Positions 21,689 to 33,376 of a stretch of DNA of 64,000 nucleotides are shown here, one piece after another; the first letter of the stretch is position 1; the number at the start of each line of letters is the position of its first letter. The stretch comes from Amorphophallus konjac (lineage: Eukaryota > Streptophyta > Magnoliopsida > Alismatales > Araceae). The notes beneath the pieces are model-generated. The model made no database searches, was not told the DNA's origin, and saw only the letters and a list, made by a program, of their open reading frames with translations. Location of the stretch: contig CM040128.1 in the NCBI GenBank assembly GCA_022559845.1, positions 180,209,691 to 180,273,690 of the forward strand, read 5' to 3'. The position numbers and the translations under genes are program-made.

Positions 21689-23654
21689 TGACGGGAATCG
21701 ATGCCGAGAACTGACATTTTTAATTTACATTTGTGTCCTTTTAGTTTATTTTTATATCCTTTGGAAAACACATGTGCAATTGTAAGGCTTTATAAGCCAA
21801 ATTGTGAGTTTTTAGGTTTTAGTGGGTTTTTGTACAAAAAGTCTTGTAGGACCAGCAAGGGGCCCACATCTCTTTCCCCATTGGTCCACCTAAGCCAATA
21901 GGTCCCATGTGGGGCTGGTCAACTATCTTAGGTGGCTTCTAGATGGTTTGATATTCAAAGGGGACAAATGGACCAAAAAGTCTAAGATGTCTCCCCTTAA
22001 GTCAAGGGGGCTCCCCCTATTAAAATGACATTTTGTATTTTCTTTTTTTAGGCCAATCGACCACATGGGGGAAGAAAATGCTACCCCTCCCCTCTCTCCC
22101 ACGAAATTCTAACCCCCTCCCCCTTCCTCCCGTTCTATATAAACCCATGTATAGTGTTTTGTAAGGTTTAGTGATGAATGATGAAAATTTGGTGAAAATA
22201 TTAGAGCCTCCTTGGAGGGTGCGCCCCTCTCTCCTCTCTCTCTGCTGTGGTTCCTCCTCCTCCAGCCTTCCAGGGTGTGAGACACATTCTATCTCTCCCT
22301 CTCATCCTCTAAATTCTGATTCTACCGCCGCCGCCGCCGCCATCGCACCGCCATCACGCCGCCGCCACCATCGTCGGAGTTCTATCCAAATCAGGATAAA
22401 ACCTCAACTCCAGAATTTTATCTTTTGTTCTTGTTGTCTGATCGATCCCAAACTTTGAGGGCTTGTTCTACCTGTCACCCCTAGTCTCCAGTTTAAATTT
22501 CGTGCCATTTGGCTTTCGTTTGGTATTTTTCCCATATTTCTTGTCCCCCCCTATAATCTATCATTCTGCAGATCCACGGGATAGTGTCACCTATTCGTAT
22601 TTTTCCCACCCCCTTAGAAATTTCCAGAAAATCCACAAAAATTCTTCAGTGTTCCTCACGTTTTTCCCTACCTCCCATAATATTTTCAGCCCCTGAAACA
22701 ATCATTTACCCCTCAGTCAAAGGTCAGTTTTAGGTAGATCCCTTTCTATCCTGAGTGTTAGTAATCAGATCCACAGAAAAGAACACAGTGTTTTAGAGCC
22801 TCCAATTTCTCATCCCTTCGTTGGATCGACCTAAATAAATTATATTTTGTAGATCTAGGAGCCCTCTTTCCAACACCACCAGTCTCACCTCGATCCGATT
22901 TCGGATATGAGAGAATTAATTCTTACAGCCAAGGCGCGCAGATCTATTCCCTGTGCAGGTCCGAAATAGCAGTCCGGGAGAAATTCACAAATAAATACCA
23001 AAAGTCAGCTTCCGCGACCGCCGCTCCCAAGAGTCGACCAGGGACGTCCTACCAACATTCCAGCCAAGCGGCACCTTCCGAAGATCTCAGGAAGGTGACG
23101 TTCCTTTGGAGTCCAAGGCTTGCTGTCCAGCGAGTCAGAACCGAGTCAGCGCAGGACCGAGTCGGCGCAGGACCGAGTCGCACCAGCCGGCCGAGTTCGC
23201 CCCAAACGCCCGTCCAGCTTGCTGCTCGTCAACCTAGGGTCGGTCCTCCCGGGCCCCACTTGTAGCCCTTTACCTCCCTGCGTAGAGTGGGCAATAAAAT
23301 TCACTGTTGTAATTAAGTTTTTACCATTGTACCGGGAGTTACCGTAACTGGCTGGGGTCGTCTTCCCCACGCTCGGAGCGTGGAGGTATCGTGTTCGCTT
23401 TCTTACTCGACGTTTGCTTTACTCGTATTTATTCGTATATGCCGCTGCATGTGATAGGTAACTAGCTCGATATCTATTTTTATCATCGCTGCAAGAGAGT
23501 GAGTGTGACCCGTCCCGTGACTCAATCCGAGTACACGCAGAAAGCCGATACCCGAGACTCACTACCGGTTTCTCAACCGCGCACGGTCCAACGTTTCCCT
23601 CGCCAGGGATGAGTCGCGAGCTAGAGTCCCAGGTTGCGTGTCTGTCCCGCATCA
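21689..23654 (+). repeat. 5' LTR of element G
   Basis: 1966 bp, TGACGGGAATC...CCCGCATCA. TATATAAA at 22136-22143 is followed by a pyrimidine-rich tract. Perfect 8-bp palindrome CCACGCTC-G-GAGCGTGG at 23367-23383. Confidence 0.93.
22136..22143 (+). promoter_or_regulatory. TATA box of 5' LTR, element G
   Basis: TATATAAA in TTCTATATAAACCC. The copy in the 3' LTR is at 26169-26176. Confidence 0.65.
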
Positions 23655-23657
23655 ATT

Positions 23658-23677
23658 TGGTATCAGAGCGTCGGTTT
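23658..23677 (+). other. Primer-binding site of element G
   Basis: TGGTATCAGAGCGTCGGTTT, initiator-Met type, three bases after the LTR. Confidence 0.88.
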
Positions 23678-24074
23678 GAGTCTAGGGTATTGCTTAAACC
23701 CCCCCCCAAAAGAGCCATTTATGTCTAAGTGTCTAAGTCGGTCCTAGGTGTTGCATTTGCATACCACCGTTCGGTATGTAAAAAGGTGTCGCCCGACCGT
23801 TAGGTTACGCCTATCGGAGAGGTGATTCACTCGCGTGAGAGGATCTTCGGATCTCCGAACTCCGCCAGGTACCAAATCTTGGTTATGTCTAGGTGTGTAG
23901 TCGAATCGGCATTTCAACTTTGCGTCGCATTTTAAGTCATGTCTAGGTGCTTGCAATAGTTGCATAAAATTTTACTTACAAAACAAAAAAAAATGCCATT
24001 GCATGCCCATTCCTAGGGGAACCAACCCCATCTTTGCAACCATGGCCGCACCCTGAGTCCATAGTCCCGATGAA

Positions 24075-25285
24075 GTGGCCGAAATGTTCCGAGCCATTAT
24101 GGGAGCAATAGAGGGGTTGAGTACACGCCTGGATGTGTTGACTACAAGGGTAGATCGGATGGAAGGGTTGAGTACGCGAGTGGATGGCCTAAGCACACGC
24201 CTAGAAAAGAGGATGAAGGCCTTAGAGAATAGGATGTGTACTCAATTTGACGGATGCCTACCTGAGCCTCACATCCCGGTGCCACCCCAAGGACCCCTTC
24301 TCCACGAGGAGGATAGTCCTCTCACCCATGAGGGCTCCATTGTCATCACCCTCACCTTTCGATCTTTATTCGGAGCCATCTTATTTGAAGCCACCAAAGC
24401 CCGAGCCACCCGTGTTTCTAACGGGTACACTTTTCATCGCCGAGCCACCCGTGTTTCTAACGGGTACACTTTTCATCGCCGAGCCACTTCTTCACTGGCT
24501 CAAGGATGGCTTGGTCCTACCTCCTTACCCACCCATGGACCCCACCTTGCCTCTAGTGTCCGTCAACTCCTACCACACGACATTCCGGTCTAGTCACCAT
24601 GTTGATACATTGGGTGACCTTATTTTGGGTTTAGGATGGCAATGGAAGTTGACGCACTTATTGGCCCGAGACTTCGACCAACCCACTAGTCATAGCTTCA
24701 CACATCCGGCCATAGGGTCCATTACCTCCGTATGCACCATGGGTTGTGTCACCACGGAGGTTCTCTTATTCCTCCCTATGTCGGCCGAGCCCGACCTCAT
24801 TCCCTTTTGCCTAAGGGAGGAAACTTATTTTCTACACATGATCACCGTCCCACCTACCACAATGCATGAAGGCGACCATCCACACCTTCAAGACTACCAC
24901 ACATAGGACTATGACTTGTGGGAACCCACCACAAGGGGTCGTACCTTCTTTGATCCGTTTGACCCATTCCATAGTGGACCCCTAGACCCACTATATATAC
25001 TTCACTTCTTCGAGGGAGTCCACTACCACACCCCCTTCCCCACGAGTCGGGTCGTCTACACCCACCAAGCCCGTTCACTTACGAGATACACCATCATATA
25101 GGGGAAAGGAAGAAGATGCATTTGGTACCCCTGGCTCTCCCACATCCAAGTCTAATGTGCATGCATGGTCCACCCTAGGATGTCTAAGAGACCCACATTC
25201 CGCCAACCACCGATTGCATCTAGTGTATGCATGGCACACATTCGGGTGTCCTGGTCCACCTTTACATATGCATGAGTCGGACTAA
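24075..25285 (+). pseudogene. Family-specific ORF of element G with expanded coiled coil, frameshifted
   Basis: The first frame from 24075 gives a coiled-coil stretch (GLSTRLDVLTTRVDRME, repeated as GLSTRVDGLSTRLEKRM), where F has one short AELFKIMSDKVDRM block. The frame then shifts near 24320 into that of 24247-24906, which carries SPFDLYSEPSYLKPP, IAEPLLHWLKDGLV, SFTHPAIGSITSVCT and HM.TVPP. A 39-bp tandem duplication (24412-24489) doubles EPPVFLTGTLFIA. In-frame TAG at 24904-24906 is followed by RGRTFFDPFDPF, and a last remnant VYAWHTFGCPGPP lies near 25225. The codon equivalent to the A/F TGA is CGG here. No gag N-terminus, no knuckle. Function unknown. Confidence 0.75.
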
Positions 25286-25479
25286 CCGTAGGTTGGTTTA
25301 GAGTCATGTGTGAGTCCATATTTTCTTTCTTGTCGAGTGCATAGTGAATCTACATGCATCGTGTCGAGGCGGTCTTTTGTACGCTTGCGTTGTCAGTCCC
25401 TTTTGAATGCGAGACTTGTCGGACTTTGGGATTAGTTCTACCTCACATATCGGATCTATTCACATAAAGGGACCCAACG

Positions 25480-25723
25480 GTGATTCCTAGTGAGTCTTCG
25501 AGCCGCCTTCCCCCTCTTTTGAGAGTGACCCTACCCCGGAGTGTCCACCTCTATCCTCATCCCCAGCAGCGTGTGCATATCGAATCTATACAGGATGAGC
25601 AGGTGTCGATTACTAGGAGTGGAGCGTACTCTGCGCTTCCTGGTATGATGACAGATCCATCGGCGTCACGAGCAGCCACACCCCTTACTCGACGGGGTCG
25701 AGTTCTTCCCACCCGGGGAGAGT
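25480..25723 (+). pseudogene. Chromodomain relic of element G
   Basis: Reads HIESIQDEQVSITRSGAYSA, the start of the chromodomain as in H. The rest is lost. The hairpin at 25688-25702 and the polypurine tract CACCCGGGGAGAG follow directly before the LTR at 25724. Confidence 0.65.
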
Positions 25724-27681
25724 TGATGGGAATCGACGCCGAGCACTGATATTTTTAATTTGCATTTGTGTCCTTTTAGTTTATTTTTATATCCTTTGGA
25801 AAACACATGTGCAATTGTAAGGCTTTATAAGCCAAATTGTGAGTCTTTAGATTTTAGTGAGTTTTTGTGCAAAAAGTCTTGTAGGACCAGCAAGGGGCCC
25901 ACATTTCTTTCCCCATTGGTCCACCTAAGTCAATAGGTTCCATGTGGGGCTGGTCAACTATCCTAGGTGGCTTCTAGATGGTTTGACATTCAAAAGGCAC
26001 AAATGGACCAAAAAGTCCAAGATGCCTCCCCTTAAGTCAAGGGGGTGCCCCCCATTAAAATGACATTTTGTATTTTTTTTTTAGGCCAATTGACCACATG
26101 GGGGAAGAAAATGCTACCCCTCCTCTCTCTCCCACGAAATTCCAACCCCCTCCCCCTTCCACCCCTTCTATATAAACCCATGTATAGTGTTTTGTAAGGT
26201 TTAATGATGAATGATGAAAATTTGGTGAAAATATTAGAGCCTCCTTGGAGGGTGCGCCCCTCTCTCCTCTCTCTCTGCTGTGCTTCTACCTCCTCCAACC
26301 TTCCAGGGTGTGAGACCCATTCTATCTCTCCCTCTCATCCTCTGAATTCTGATTCTGCTGCCGCCGCCATCGCACTGCCATCGCGCCGCCGCCACCATCG
26401 TCGGAGTTCTGTCCAAATCAGGATAGAACCTCAACTCCAGAATTTTATCTTTTGTTCTTGTTGTCTGATCGAGTCCAAACTTTGAGGGATGGTTATACCT
26501 GTCACCTATAGTCTCCAGTTTAAATTTCTTGCCATTTGGCTTTCATTTGGTATTTTTCCCATATTTCTTGTTCCCCCCTGTAATCTGCCATTCTACAGAT
26601 CCATGGGATAGTGTCACCTATTCGTATTTTTCCCACCCCCTTAGAAATTTCTAGAAAATTTATAAAAATACCTTAGTGTTCCTCACGTTTCTCCCTACCT
26701 CCCATAATAGTTTCAACCCCTGGAAAAATTATTTACCCCTCGGTCAAAGGTAAGTTTTAGGCAGATCCCTTTCTGTCCTGAGTGTCAGTAATCAGATCCA
26801 CAGAAAAGAACACAGTGTTTCAGAGCCTCCCATTTCTCATCCCTTTGTTGGATCGACCTACAAAAATTATATGTTGTAGATCTGGGAGTTCTTTTTCCAA
26901 CACCACCCGTATCACCTCGATCCGATTTAGGATATGAGAGAATTAATTCTTGCAGCCAAGGCGCGTAGATCTGCTCCTTGTGCAGGTCCGAAATAGTAGT
27001 CCGGGAGAAATTCACAAATAAATACCAAAAGTCAACTTCCGCGACCGCCGCTCCCAGGAGTCGACTAGGGATGTCCTGCCAACGTTCCAGCCAAGCAGCG
27101 CCTTTCGAAGATCTCAGGAAGGTGACGTTCCTTTGGAGTCCAAGGCTTGCTGTCCAAGGAGTCAGAATTGAGTCGGCGCAGCACCGAGTCGGCGCAGGAC
27201 CGAGTCAGACCAGCCCGCCAAGTTCGCCCCATACGCCCGTCCAGCTTGCTGCCCGTCAACCAAGGGTCGGTCCTCCCGGGCCCCACTTGTAGCCCTTCAC
27301 CTCCCTACGTGGAGTGGGCAATAAAATTCACTATTGTAATTAAGTTTTTACCATTGTACCGGGAGTTACCGTAACTGGCCGGGGTCGTCTTCCCCACGCC
27401 CGGAGCGTGGAAGTATCATGTTCGCTCTCTTACTCGGCGTTTGCTTTACTCGTATTTATTCGCATATGCTACTGCATGTGATAGGTAACTAGCTCGATAT
27501 CTATTTTTATCACCGCTGCGAGAGAGTGAGTGTGACTCGTCCCGTGACTCAATCCGAGTACACGCGGAAAGTCGATACCCGAGACTCACTGTCGGTTTCT
27601 CAACCACGCACTGTCCAATGTTTCCCTCGCCAGGGACGAGTCGCGAGCTAGAGTCCAAGGTCACGTGTCCATCCCGCATCA
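25724..27681 (+). repeat. 3' LTR of element G
   Basis: 1958 bp, pairs with 21689-23654. Confidence 0.93.
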
Positions 27682-27686
27682 TTGAG

Positions 27687-28558
27687 CCTCGGTCAAACCA
27701 AGTTCTCAAGCAGATCCTAATCTGCCCGGTCTATTTTGAGCCAGAGAAGTCTACATGTTCTAAATTCAGCCTCGGCAAATACAGAGACAAGAAAATTCAT
27801 GTAATAACAAGTGGTTGAAGATCTCTAATCTAGCTTCGCAACGGCGCTGGTTTCGCGTCGATTCGACGTTGGAGTTCGTCGCCTCAAGTGTTTTCACCGG
27901 GTCGCGCAGCGCTGAAACTACACCACCGGTCCGGGGACAGCAAGCAACAACATCCCATAGGCTGACCGTCTCGCCTTCCACAAGGCGAACCGACGCATCC
28001 CCCGCCTAGGGATTGTTCCCCCAGGGGTCCCCTTTGTAGCGGTACTACTCCCGACACGGTCGGCCCTCCGACCAGGACGTGGACCCCACGTTTGTCGGCA
28101 CGCGCTACCGCCAGAGCTGCCCAAATTACCGCCCGTCAACCCAAGCTTGTATTCCCGGGTTATTATTGTCACCCTTTACCTCCCTACGTGGAGTGGGAAA
28201 CAAAGTCTTTGCTGTAATTAAGTCTTACCATTGTACCGGGAATATGGGTCTTGGCCGGGATCGTCTTCCCCACGCCCGCAGCGTTGAGGTATCGTTTCCA
28301 CTCCCCTCTTTGGCATTTCTTTACTCGTATATATTTCTATATGCCACTGCTTGCATGTGATAGGTCCTAGCTTGTTATAATTTTATCACCGTTGTGAGAG
28401 TGAGTGAGTGGGACCCGTCCCGTGACTCGATCCGAGGACGCGGAAAAGCCGATACTCGAGACTCATTGCCGATTTCTCAACCGCGTAGATCCACGCATTT
28501 CCCTCACTTAGGGACGTGCGCGAGCTAGAGTCCCAAGTTTGCGTTCCGTCCCGCATCA
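27687..28558 (+). repeat. 3' LTR of element F, second part
   Basis: Continues the LTR after G with CCTCGGTCAAACC, matching 9687-9704 and 17313-18156. Ends CCCGCATCA, followed by the CCCAA target-site copy. Confidence 0.9.
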
Positions 28559-29289
28559 CCCAAAATAGCAGAAGGCTTGTATTAGTGTGCATAGTGATTT
28601 CTATTTTTCTAAAGTGCATATGAACTTTAACAAGATTCATATATCAGTTTTCCATGGCTAGATTGACTAAAATTTTTCATCATCCTTCTCCCTAGCCTTT
28701 TCTATTGCAGAATTACTTTCAATAAAAGGCATGAATCAATAAAACTCAGTCGGAGATTTCATCTTTTCATTTTTATGCACAAATACAAGGCAAAAATGCT
28801 AAATCATGCAAGAGTTTCTATCATGTTGTACTATATGCATCATGAAAATTTTTTCTCTCTCGCCCCCGAACTTGAATGACATTGTCCTCAATGGCATGTA
28901 GAATTGTAATAATAGAACAAGGAAATTAGAGAATATAGTTGGGATGGAAGGATAGAACCTGGTGTGTTGGGCGAATTGCTTCATCAAGGATATGCGACGG
29001 CTCCTTCTCCTCGTGATCTGACAACTTAAAAACATACTAAAATAAAACATCAAATGACAAAAATAGTGGGCTACCTCCTAGAAGCGCTAAGTTTTACGTC
29101 TTCAGCTAGACGCATGCATAGAAGGTACAAGCTTCATAACCAACATGTAGATTTAAGAATAAGCCACCATGTTATCTCATCTTCATTGAAAAACCAAGCA
29201 TTATACCACAACAAGTTAATATTGAGCATGATAGCATAGGGGCTAGAGTGGTTGTTATCACAATTAGGTTGATCATGCAATGCATTGCT
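28559..29289 (-). other. Interior of element B between insertion F and the B ORF
   Basis: AT-rich. On the minus strand it lies downstream of the B ORF, so it is 3' untranslated sequence. It contains GCCCCCGAACTTGAATGACA and many A/T runs. I see no credible ORF. Confidence 0.6.
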
Positions 29290-30000
29290 TTACAACCTTA
29301 CTTTTAATGGGGTGGCCTGAGGTAAATACCATGACGGATCAGTTAGGCCAAACGGATTCTCCCGATTAATAATCAGAAAATTTTCTTCCCACTTGTGGTC
29401 TTTGTAAGTGTAAAAAACTTTAATGAAGACCTTATTATCAAGCAAAATGTTCTGTTCTTCCTCACTTTTAGAGATTACATAAACATTAGTGAGGTGAGAA
29501 GGGATCAAAGGGAGAGCAGTTTCAAGGAAAGGGTCAATGTCAAGGAGCTTAGGAGAATCAACAGTGAAAGAAGAATACTCCTCAACATCATGAAGCTTGG
29601 AAGGTTCAATGGAATCAGACAAATCGGCCAACATGAAAGTGTCCAACACAAATTGAGAGTTGTCGATGTCAGGAATAGATATCAAATCAATATCCTCCCC
29701 TTGATTTAGAGATGCCCCATCGAGTGTAAGGTCATGAGAATTACCCACCTCTTCATCTACCCAAGTCAAATGTTTCATAACTTCACTCAAATCCTTCCCC
29801 ATAGTCACCTTTTCTTCTTCTTCTTCGTGGGGCATGATCTCCTCAAATTCAGGAAGGGACAGCGGAGGAGTTTGATCATGAACGTGCACATTACTTTCTT
29901 CTTCTTCTCCCCCCAACTTGGGATCACTCATTTCCTGAGAATTCTCCTCATAAGGGCAATCAAGCGCAAGCTCCTCAATCTCAAATTCAAGAAAGGTCAT
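29290..30000 (-). pseudogene. C-terminal part of the acidic ORF of element B, cut by element C
   Basis: The minus-strand frame is open from inside the C LTR to the stop at 29290. B's own part begins at 30000 with MTFLEFEIEELALDCPYEE. It is strongly acidic (SDPKLGGEEEESNVHV, HEEEEEKVTM). It continues with LPLIPSHLTNVYVISKSEEE and ends KWEENFLIINRENPFGLTDP. The other half of the frame is at 37636-38569. The PLIPSHL..VY text recalls the gag-pol linker of Athila-like elements (weak match). No protease or RT follows, so B looks non-autonomous. Confidence 0.55.
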
Positions 30001-31417
30001 TATAGACACGTCAAAATCGATGATATGTTGAGTAAATCTCATGTCACCATGTGACGCCCCAAAGTGGACTTCAATATTGGCTCAATATGAAGTTTTTCTA
30101 ATTATTTGATAATTTATCCATATTAATTGTAATTTCTTTGTATTTTTCTTTAAATAATTGAAATTAACGTCTTAAGGGAGGGCGTCATTAAATTGACGAC
30201 CTGAACAAGGTCGTGATTCCATAAATAAATGACTGTTCATACAGGCGTTGTTTTATGGATTTTATGAATCCTAAAGAAAATAAACCTCAAAGAATTGACG
30301 TCCTATTTAGGGGCGTTGATTATTTAACGCCCATTCAAGCAGGAGTCATTTCTCATATTTAAATAAGGAAAGTCATTTATTTCTATAATTAAATCTAGGA
30401 ATTAACGACTGTGTGAATGTCGTCATTTGAATTGACGCCCCTAGTCAGGTCTTCATTTACACTTCCGTCCCCCTTTCGCCTTCTTCTTTCCTGTAGTGAT
30501 CCTTTCCCCATTTTACACCTTATGTTCGATTGGGAAGAGGGTTCCTTGTTAGAGGATTCATTGCCTTGTTTTAATCCTATTAATGCAAGGATTTTTGGCC
30601 TATAAATACCTTCACATGTGCTCCTCGCGGGGGTGTGGAAAAAAGAAAAAAGAAGAGGAAGAAGAAGAACAAAAAGGCTAACAGAGAGAGAGCTAAGAAG
30701 AACGTTGTGAGAGTTTTTTTTACACAGAGAAGGGAGAGTTTTGTTTTTCTTTGCAGGTACTTCACGGTGTTGATCTTCTTCCAAAGCCCCTTCCTCTGGT
30801 GTTCATTCTCCCACGAGCGGTGTCTTCATCTGACGTTTCTTCATCCTGCTGCAGCTACTGCAACCTTGTTTTTCTCCCTTTACTGCTGCACACACAGCAG
30901 AGAGGACACTTCTTCTTTAGTTTTTATTTTTATCATATCACTCATCACTCTCTAGAGACCTTCTCAGCACGTTAAAATTGCTTTGCACCATACTATATCT
31001 TGCTTTGCATGTCATTCATAATTCCAACCTTGTTGCTCCTTCTTAGGGGTTTAAAACCAAAACACACAAGGTGTGTTCATGCCCAATTTGATTTCATATC
31101 CTTAGAGCATTGATACTACACACTTGGCTAATCCATATCTTTGTTTATTTTGTGTGTTTGCAAGGGTAATCAAGCTATAAACCCCCTTCATCGGCCGGCC
31201 GGTAGAAGGAGGAAAGAAGAACTCCCAATTTCACCCGCTCAATACAAGGTACATGCGATCATCCTTCTTCTTTTGAGGTAACCCCTCTGGCGATCACCCT
31301 CCGTAGAGCATCTCATGCTCATCCTCTTTTCCTTTCATGTCCCACTTATTTTTGCATAATTATTCACCCTTAATCATTGTTATTCCTCTTTAAAAATGTC
31401 TATGTGACGAGTGTATA
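30001..31417 (+). repeat. 5' LTR of element C
   Basis: Matches 36218-37635. TATAAATA at 30601-30608. Contains at least five paired TGACG/CGTCA-type motifs between 30160 and 30460. Confidence 0.9.
30601..30608 (+). promoter_or_regulatory. TATA box of 5' LTR, element C
   Basis: TATAAATA after TTTTTGGCC, conserved at 36818-36825 in the other LTR. It sets the transcription direction of C. Confidence 0.7.
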
Positions 31418-32166
31418 GACTTGTGTTCCTAGACATGTGTTCTGAGGGAGTCGACCCATCAAAGGAGGGGGTCGACCCATGATACATGAATATATAGACA
31501 TGTTCTAAACGATGCTCAAACACAACATAAACAGTGTATTGAATCTACGTGCAATGTGTAGACTTTGAGTGTGTGCAGTGTGTAGACATGTGAAATGCAA
31601 AGAACACACAGGCAATCTGATAACACACATTCATCAAACCATAGACAGTCACAGATAATCTGATTTTCATCAAAACATAGACAGTTGCCAATCAATCAAA
31701 ACAAGGTGTTGCCAATGAAATAAGGCATATGTCAACATCATCAACACAGAGGAGTCACAACATTTCGGAGGTGATTTTCTGTCCTAAACATGATAATTGT
31801 GAAAAAATTTAATTGACGACCACCCCTTGGTCGTTGTTTAATGAATTAACGCCCTGGTGGGGGGCGTTGTTTTCTGAGGTGTTTAAAAATATAACAGCAT
31901 GCGAAATAAAAATAAAGTAGAGGCATATATTAAAAATAAAAGAAATGGCATGGAAATTAGCAGCAAATGATAAATAAACAAGACATTTTAAAATGATGAC
32001 ATGCTGCAAGGCGTGGTTTCATGATTCATCATTTTCAAGAATTAAAAACATTTTAATTTGATGACCCAGGGAGGGTCGTTGTTTCAATTGACGGCATTTT
32101 ACTGTGTCACTGGTTCGACATTTCTCCCTTCACCGAGGGCTATGGAAATTGATAAAAAAATAAAAA
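31418..32166. other. Non-coding leader region of element C
   Basis: Follows the 5' LTR. Two copies of a GTCGACCCAT block near 31448 and 31470, and TGACGACC...GGTCGTTG and AACGCCC...GGGCGTTG pairs at 31813-31876. No primer site I can name and no ORF. Confidence 0.55.
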
Positions 32167-32595
32167 TTAAATGAAATGAAGGGTTGGGGCACCTACCTTG
32201 CTCCGTTCGGGTGTTAGTAACCCTCCACGGAGGGGTTGCCGTGGCTGCCGTGGTGGCCGTGGTTGCCGGGGTTGCCGGATCTGGCGAGGCCGAGGGGTCG
32301 CCGCCGCCACTGTCGGTGGTTCTTCACCTTCTTCTTCTTCTTCTTCCTCACCGTCGTCGTCTTCCTCGTCATCTTCTTCATCCTCACCATCGTCTTCATC
32401 TTCTTCTTCTCCATCGCTCCCGTCGTCACCTCCCCTTTCCTCTTCGTTGGCTGTTTCTTCCTCTCCACCTTGCTCCACCGCTGGAGCGTCTTCGGCCACT
32501 GCGGGAGGAGCCTCCTCCATGGCGTGCTCGTCGTCACCGAGGTCCATCACGTCGGGGGCGGTCACCCTCTGCCATTTGTGTGCGCTGCCCGCCAT
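32167..32595 (-). CDS. Acidic antisense ORF of element C, probably a first exon
   Basis: 142 codons from ATG at 32595. The N-terminus is MAGSAHKWQRVTAPDVMDLG. About residues 45-90 are almost all Glu/Asp, then a PRQIRQPRQPRPPRQPRQP basic-proline repeat follows. The acidic run comes from a GAA/GAT-rich simple repeat. Upstream on the minus strand is a long CT-rich leader with AAACCCTAAC, typical of plant 5' UTRs. A consensus 5' splice site AAG|GTAGGT lies at 32197/32196, so the last 10 codons may be intron and the true C-terminus may be elsewhere. It is antisense to C. No known domain. It could be a disordered nuclear protein or just repeat-derived sequence. Confidence 0.45.
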   Translation of the reverse strand: MAGSAHKWQRVTAPDVMDLGDDEHAMEEAPPAVAEDAPAVEQGGEEETANEEERGGDDGSDGEEEDEDDGEDEEDDEEDDDGEEEEEEEGEEPPTVAAATPRPRQIRQPRQPRPPRQPRQPLRGGLLTPERSKVGAPTLHFI

Positions 32596-32726
32596 GGGTT
32601 CGAGCAGAGAGAAGATGGAGAGAGAGAAATGGGAGATGGAGAGTGGGGCTCAGTTAGGGTTTGGTTGCAGAAAGAGAGAGAATAGGGAAAGTAGACGAAG
32701 GGAGGAGAAGAGAAGAGGGAAATAGG

Positions 32727-33376
32727 GCTTAACGTTCGAAAAGAATTGACGCCCGGATGGATGTCGTCGCTCTATTAATTTATGGTCTTTGTCAAGGCAT
32801 GGTCTTATGATTTGACGACCCGAATTTAGGCGTCATTTTACTTTGCATGGGAACTCGTAACTATCGTCAGACGTATTAATGGGAGATTGATTGATGTGAT
32901 TGTCGTCATGATTACTGTTTGGAATTGATGACAGTACACGTAGGCGTCACATGTTTAATGGACGACATGAATGAAGGTGTTATTTCTGAAAAAAATTGAG
33001 GAATTATTTTGAAAATAATTGAAGGAATTTAAAGAGATTAACGCCTTACCTTGGGGTGCCAATTAATAGACGCCTGTTTGGATGAGCGTCAATCATGGTT
33101 TTATTTATTTTTAAGAAAATTGATTGACGACATGCTCTAAGGCGCCGGTTAGGGAATTAACGCCATGCCTGGAGGCACTTCTCAAAATAGAGAACCTGAG
33201 GCTCAGTTTTATTAGACAGAATCACATTAAATTGGAAGACAAAAATCATATAACTCGTTGCTTTGGCTCAAATAAGGAAAGATTCTTTTATTTCATTCAG
33301 AAAATCATTGTTACATTCAATGAGCCATCATGGGCCATATCCTTCTAAGTGCTATTACATAAGATTTGCATTTGTT
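32727..33376. other. Non-coding spacer of element C between the two antisense genes
   Basis: Rich in paired TGACGCC/GGCGTC motifs (32740-33180): GACGCCCGGATGGATGTCGTC, GACGACCCGAATTTAGGCGTC, AACGCCTTACCTTGGGGTGCC and others. No ORF of note. Confidence 0.6.

Larger units (their letters stand above)
21689..27681 (+). mobile_element. Element G: chromovirus-like non-autonomous LTR retrotransposon inserted in the 3' LTR of F
   Basis: 5993 bp, with LTRs 21689-23654 and 25724-27681 and TTGAG duplications at 21684-21688 and 27682-27686. Primer site after the left LTR, PPT before the right one. The interior is only about 2 kb: a coiled-coil remnant, the family-specific segment and a chromodomain relic. 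The N-terminal gag-like domain seen in A, F and H is missing. Confidence 0.93.
8503..28558 (+). mobile_element. Element F: chromovirus-like non-autonomous LTR retrotransposon, host of H and G
   Basis: Bounded by TGATGGGAATC at 8503 and CCCGCATCA at 28558, with perfect CCCAA duplications at 8498-8502 and 28559-28563. The 5' LTR is 8503-9704 plus 17313-18156, interrupted by H. The interior is 18157-20483. The 3' LTR is 20484-21688 plus 27687-28558, interrupted by G. Without H and G the element would be about 6.4 kb, with LTRs of about 2.05 kb. It has an iMet primer site, one long gag-like frame and a chromodomain relic, but no RT or integrase core. Confidence 0.93.

Noticed and set aside
29395..30054. 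Plus-strand ORFs over B's coding region
   Set aside because: The minus-strand frame is longer, acidic and matches the other half of the B ORF at 37636-38569; the plus frames are shadows.
32198..32725. Plus-strand Ser/Pro-rich ORF over the acidic ORF of C
   Set aside because: It is the shadow of a GAA/GAT-rich simple repeat. The minus strand has the better leader, ATG and splice donor.
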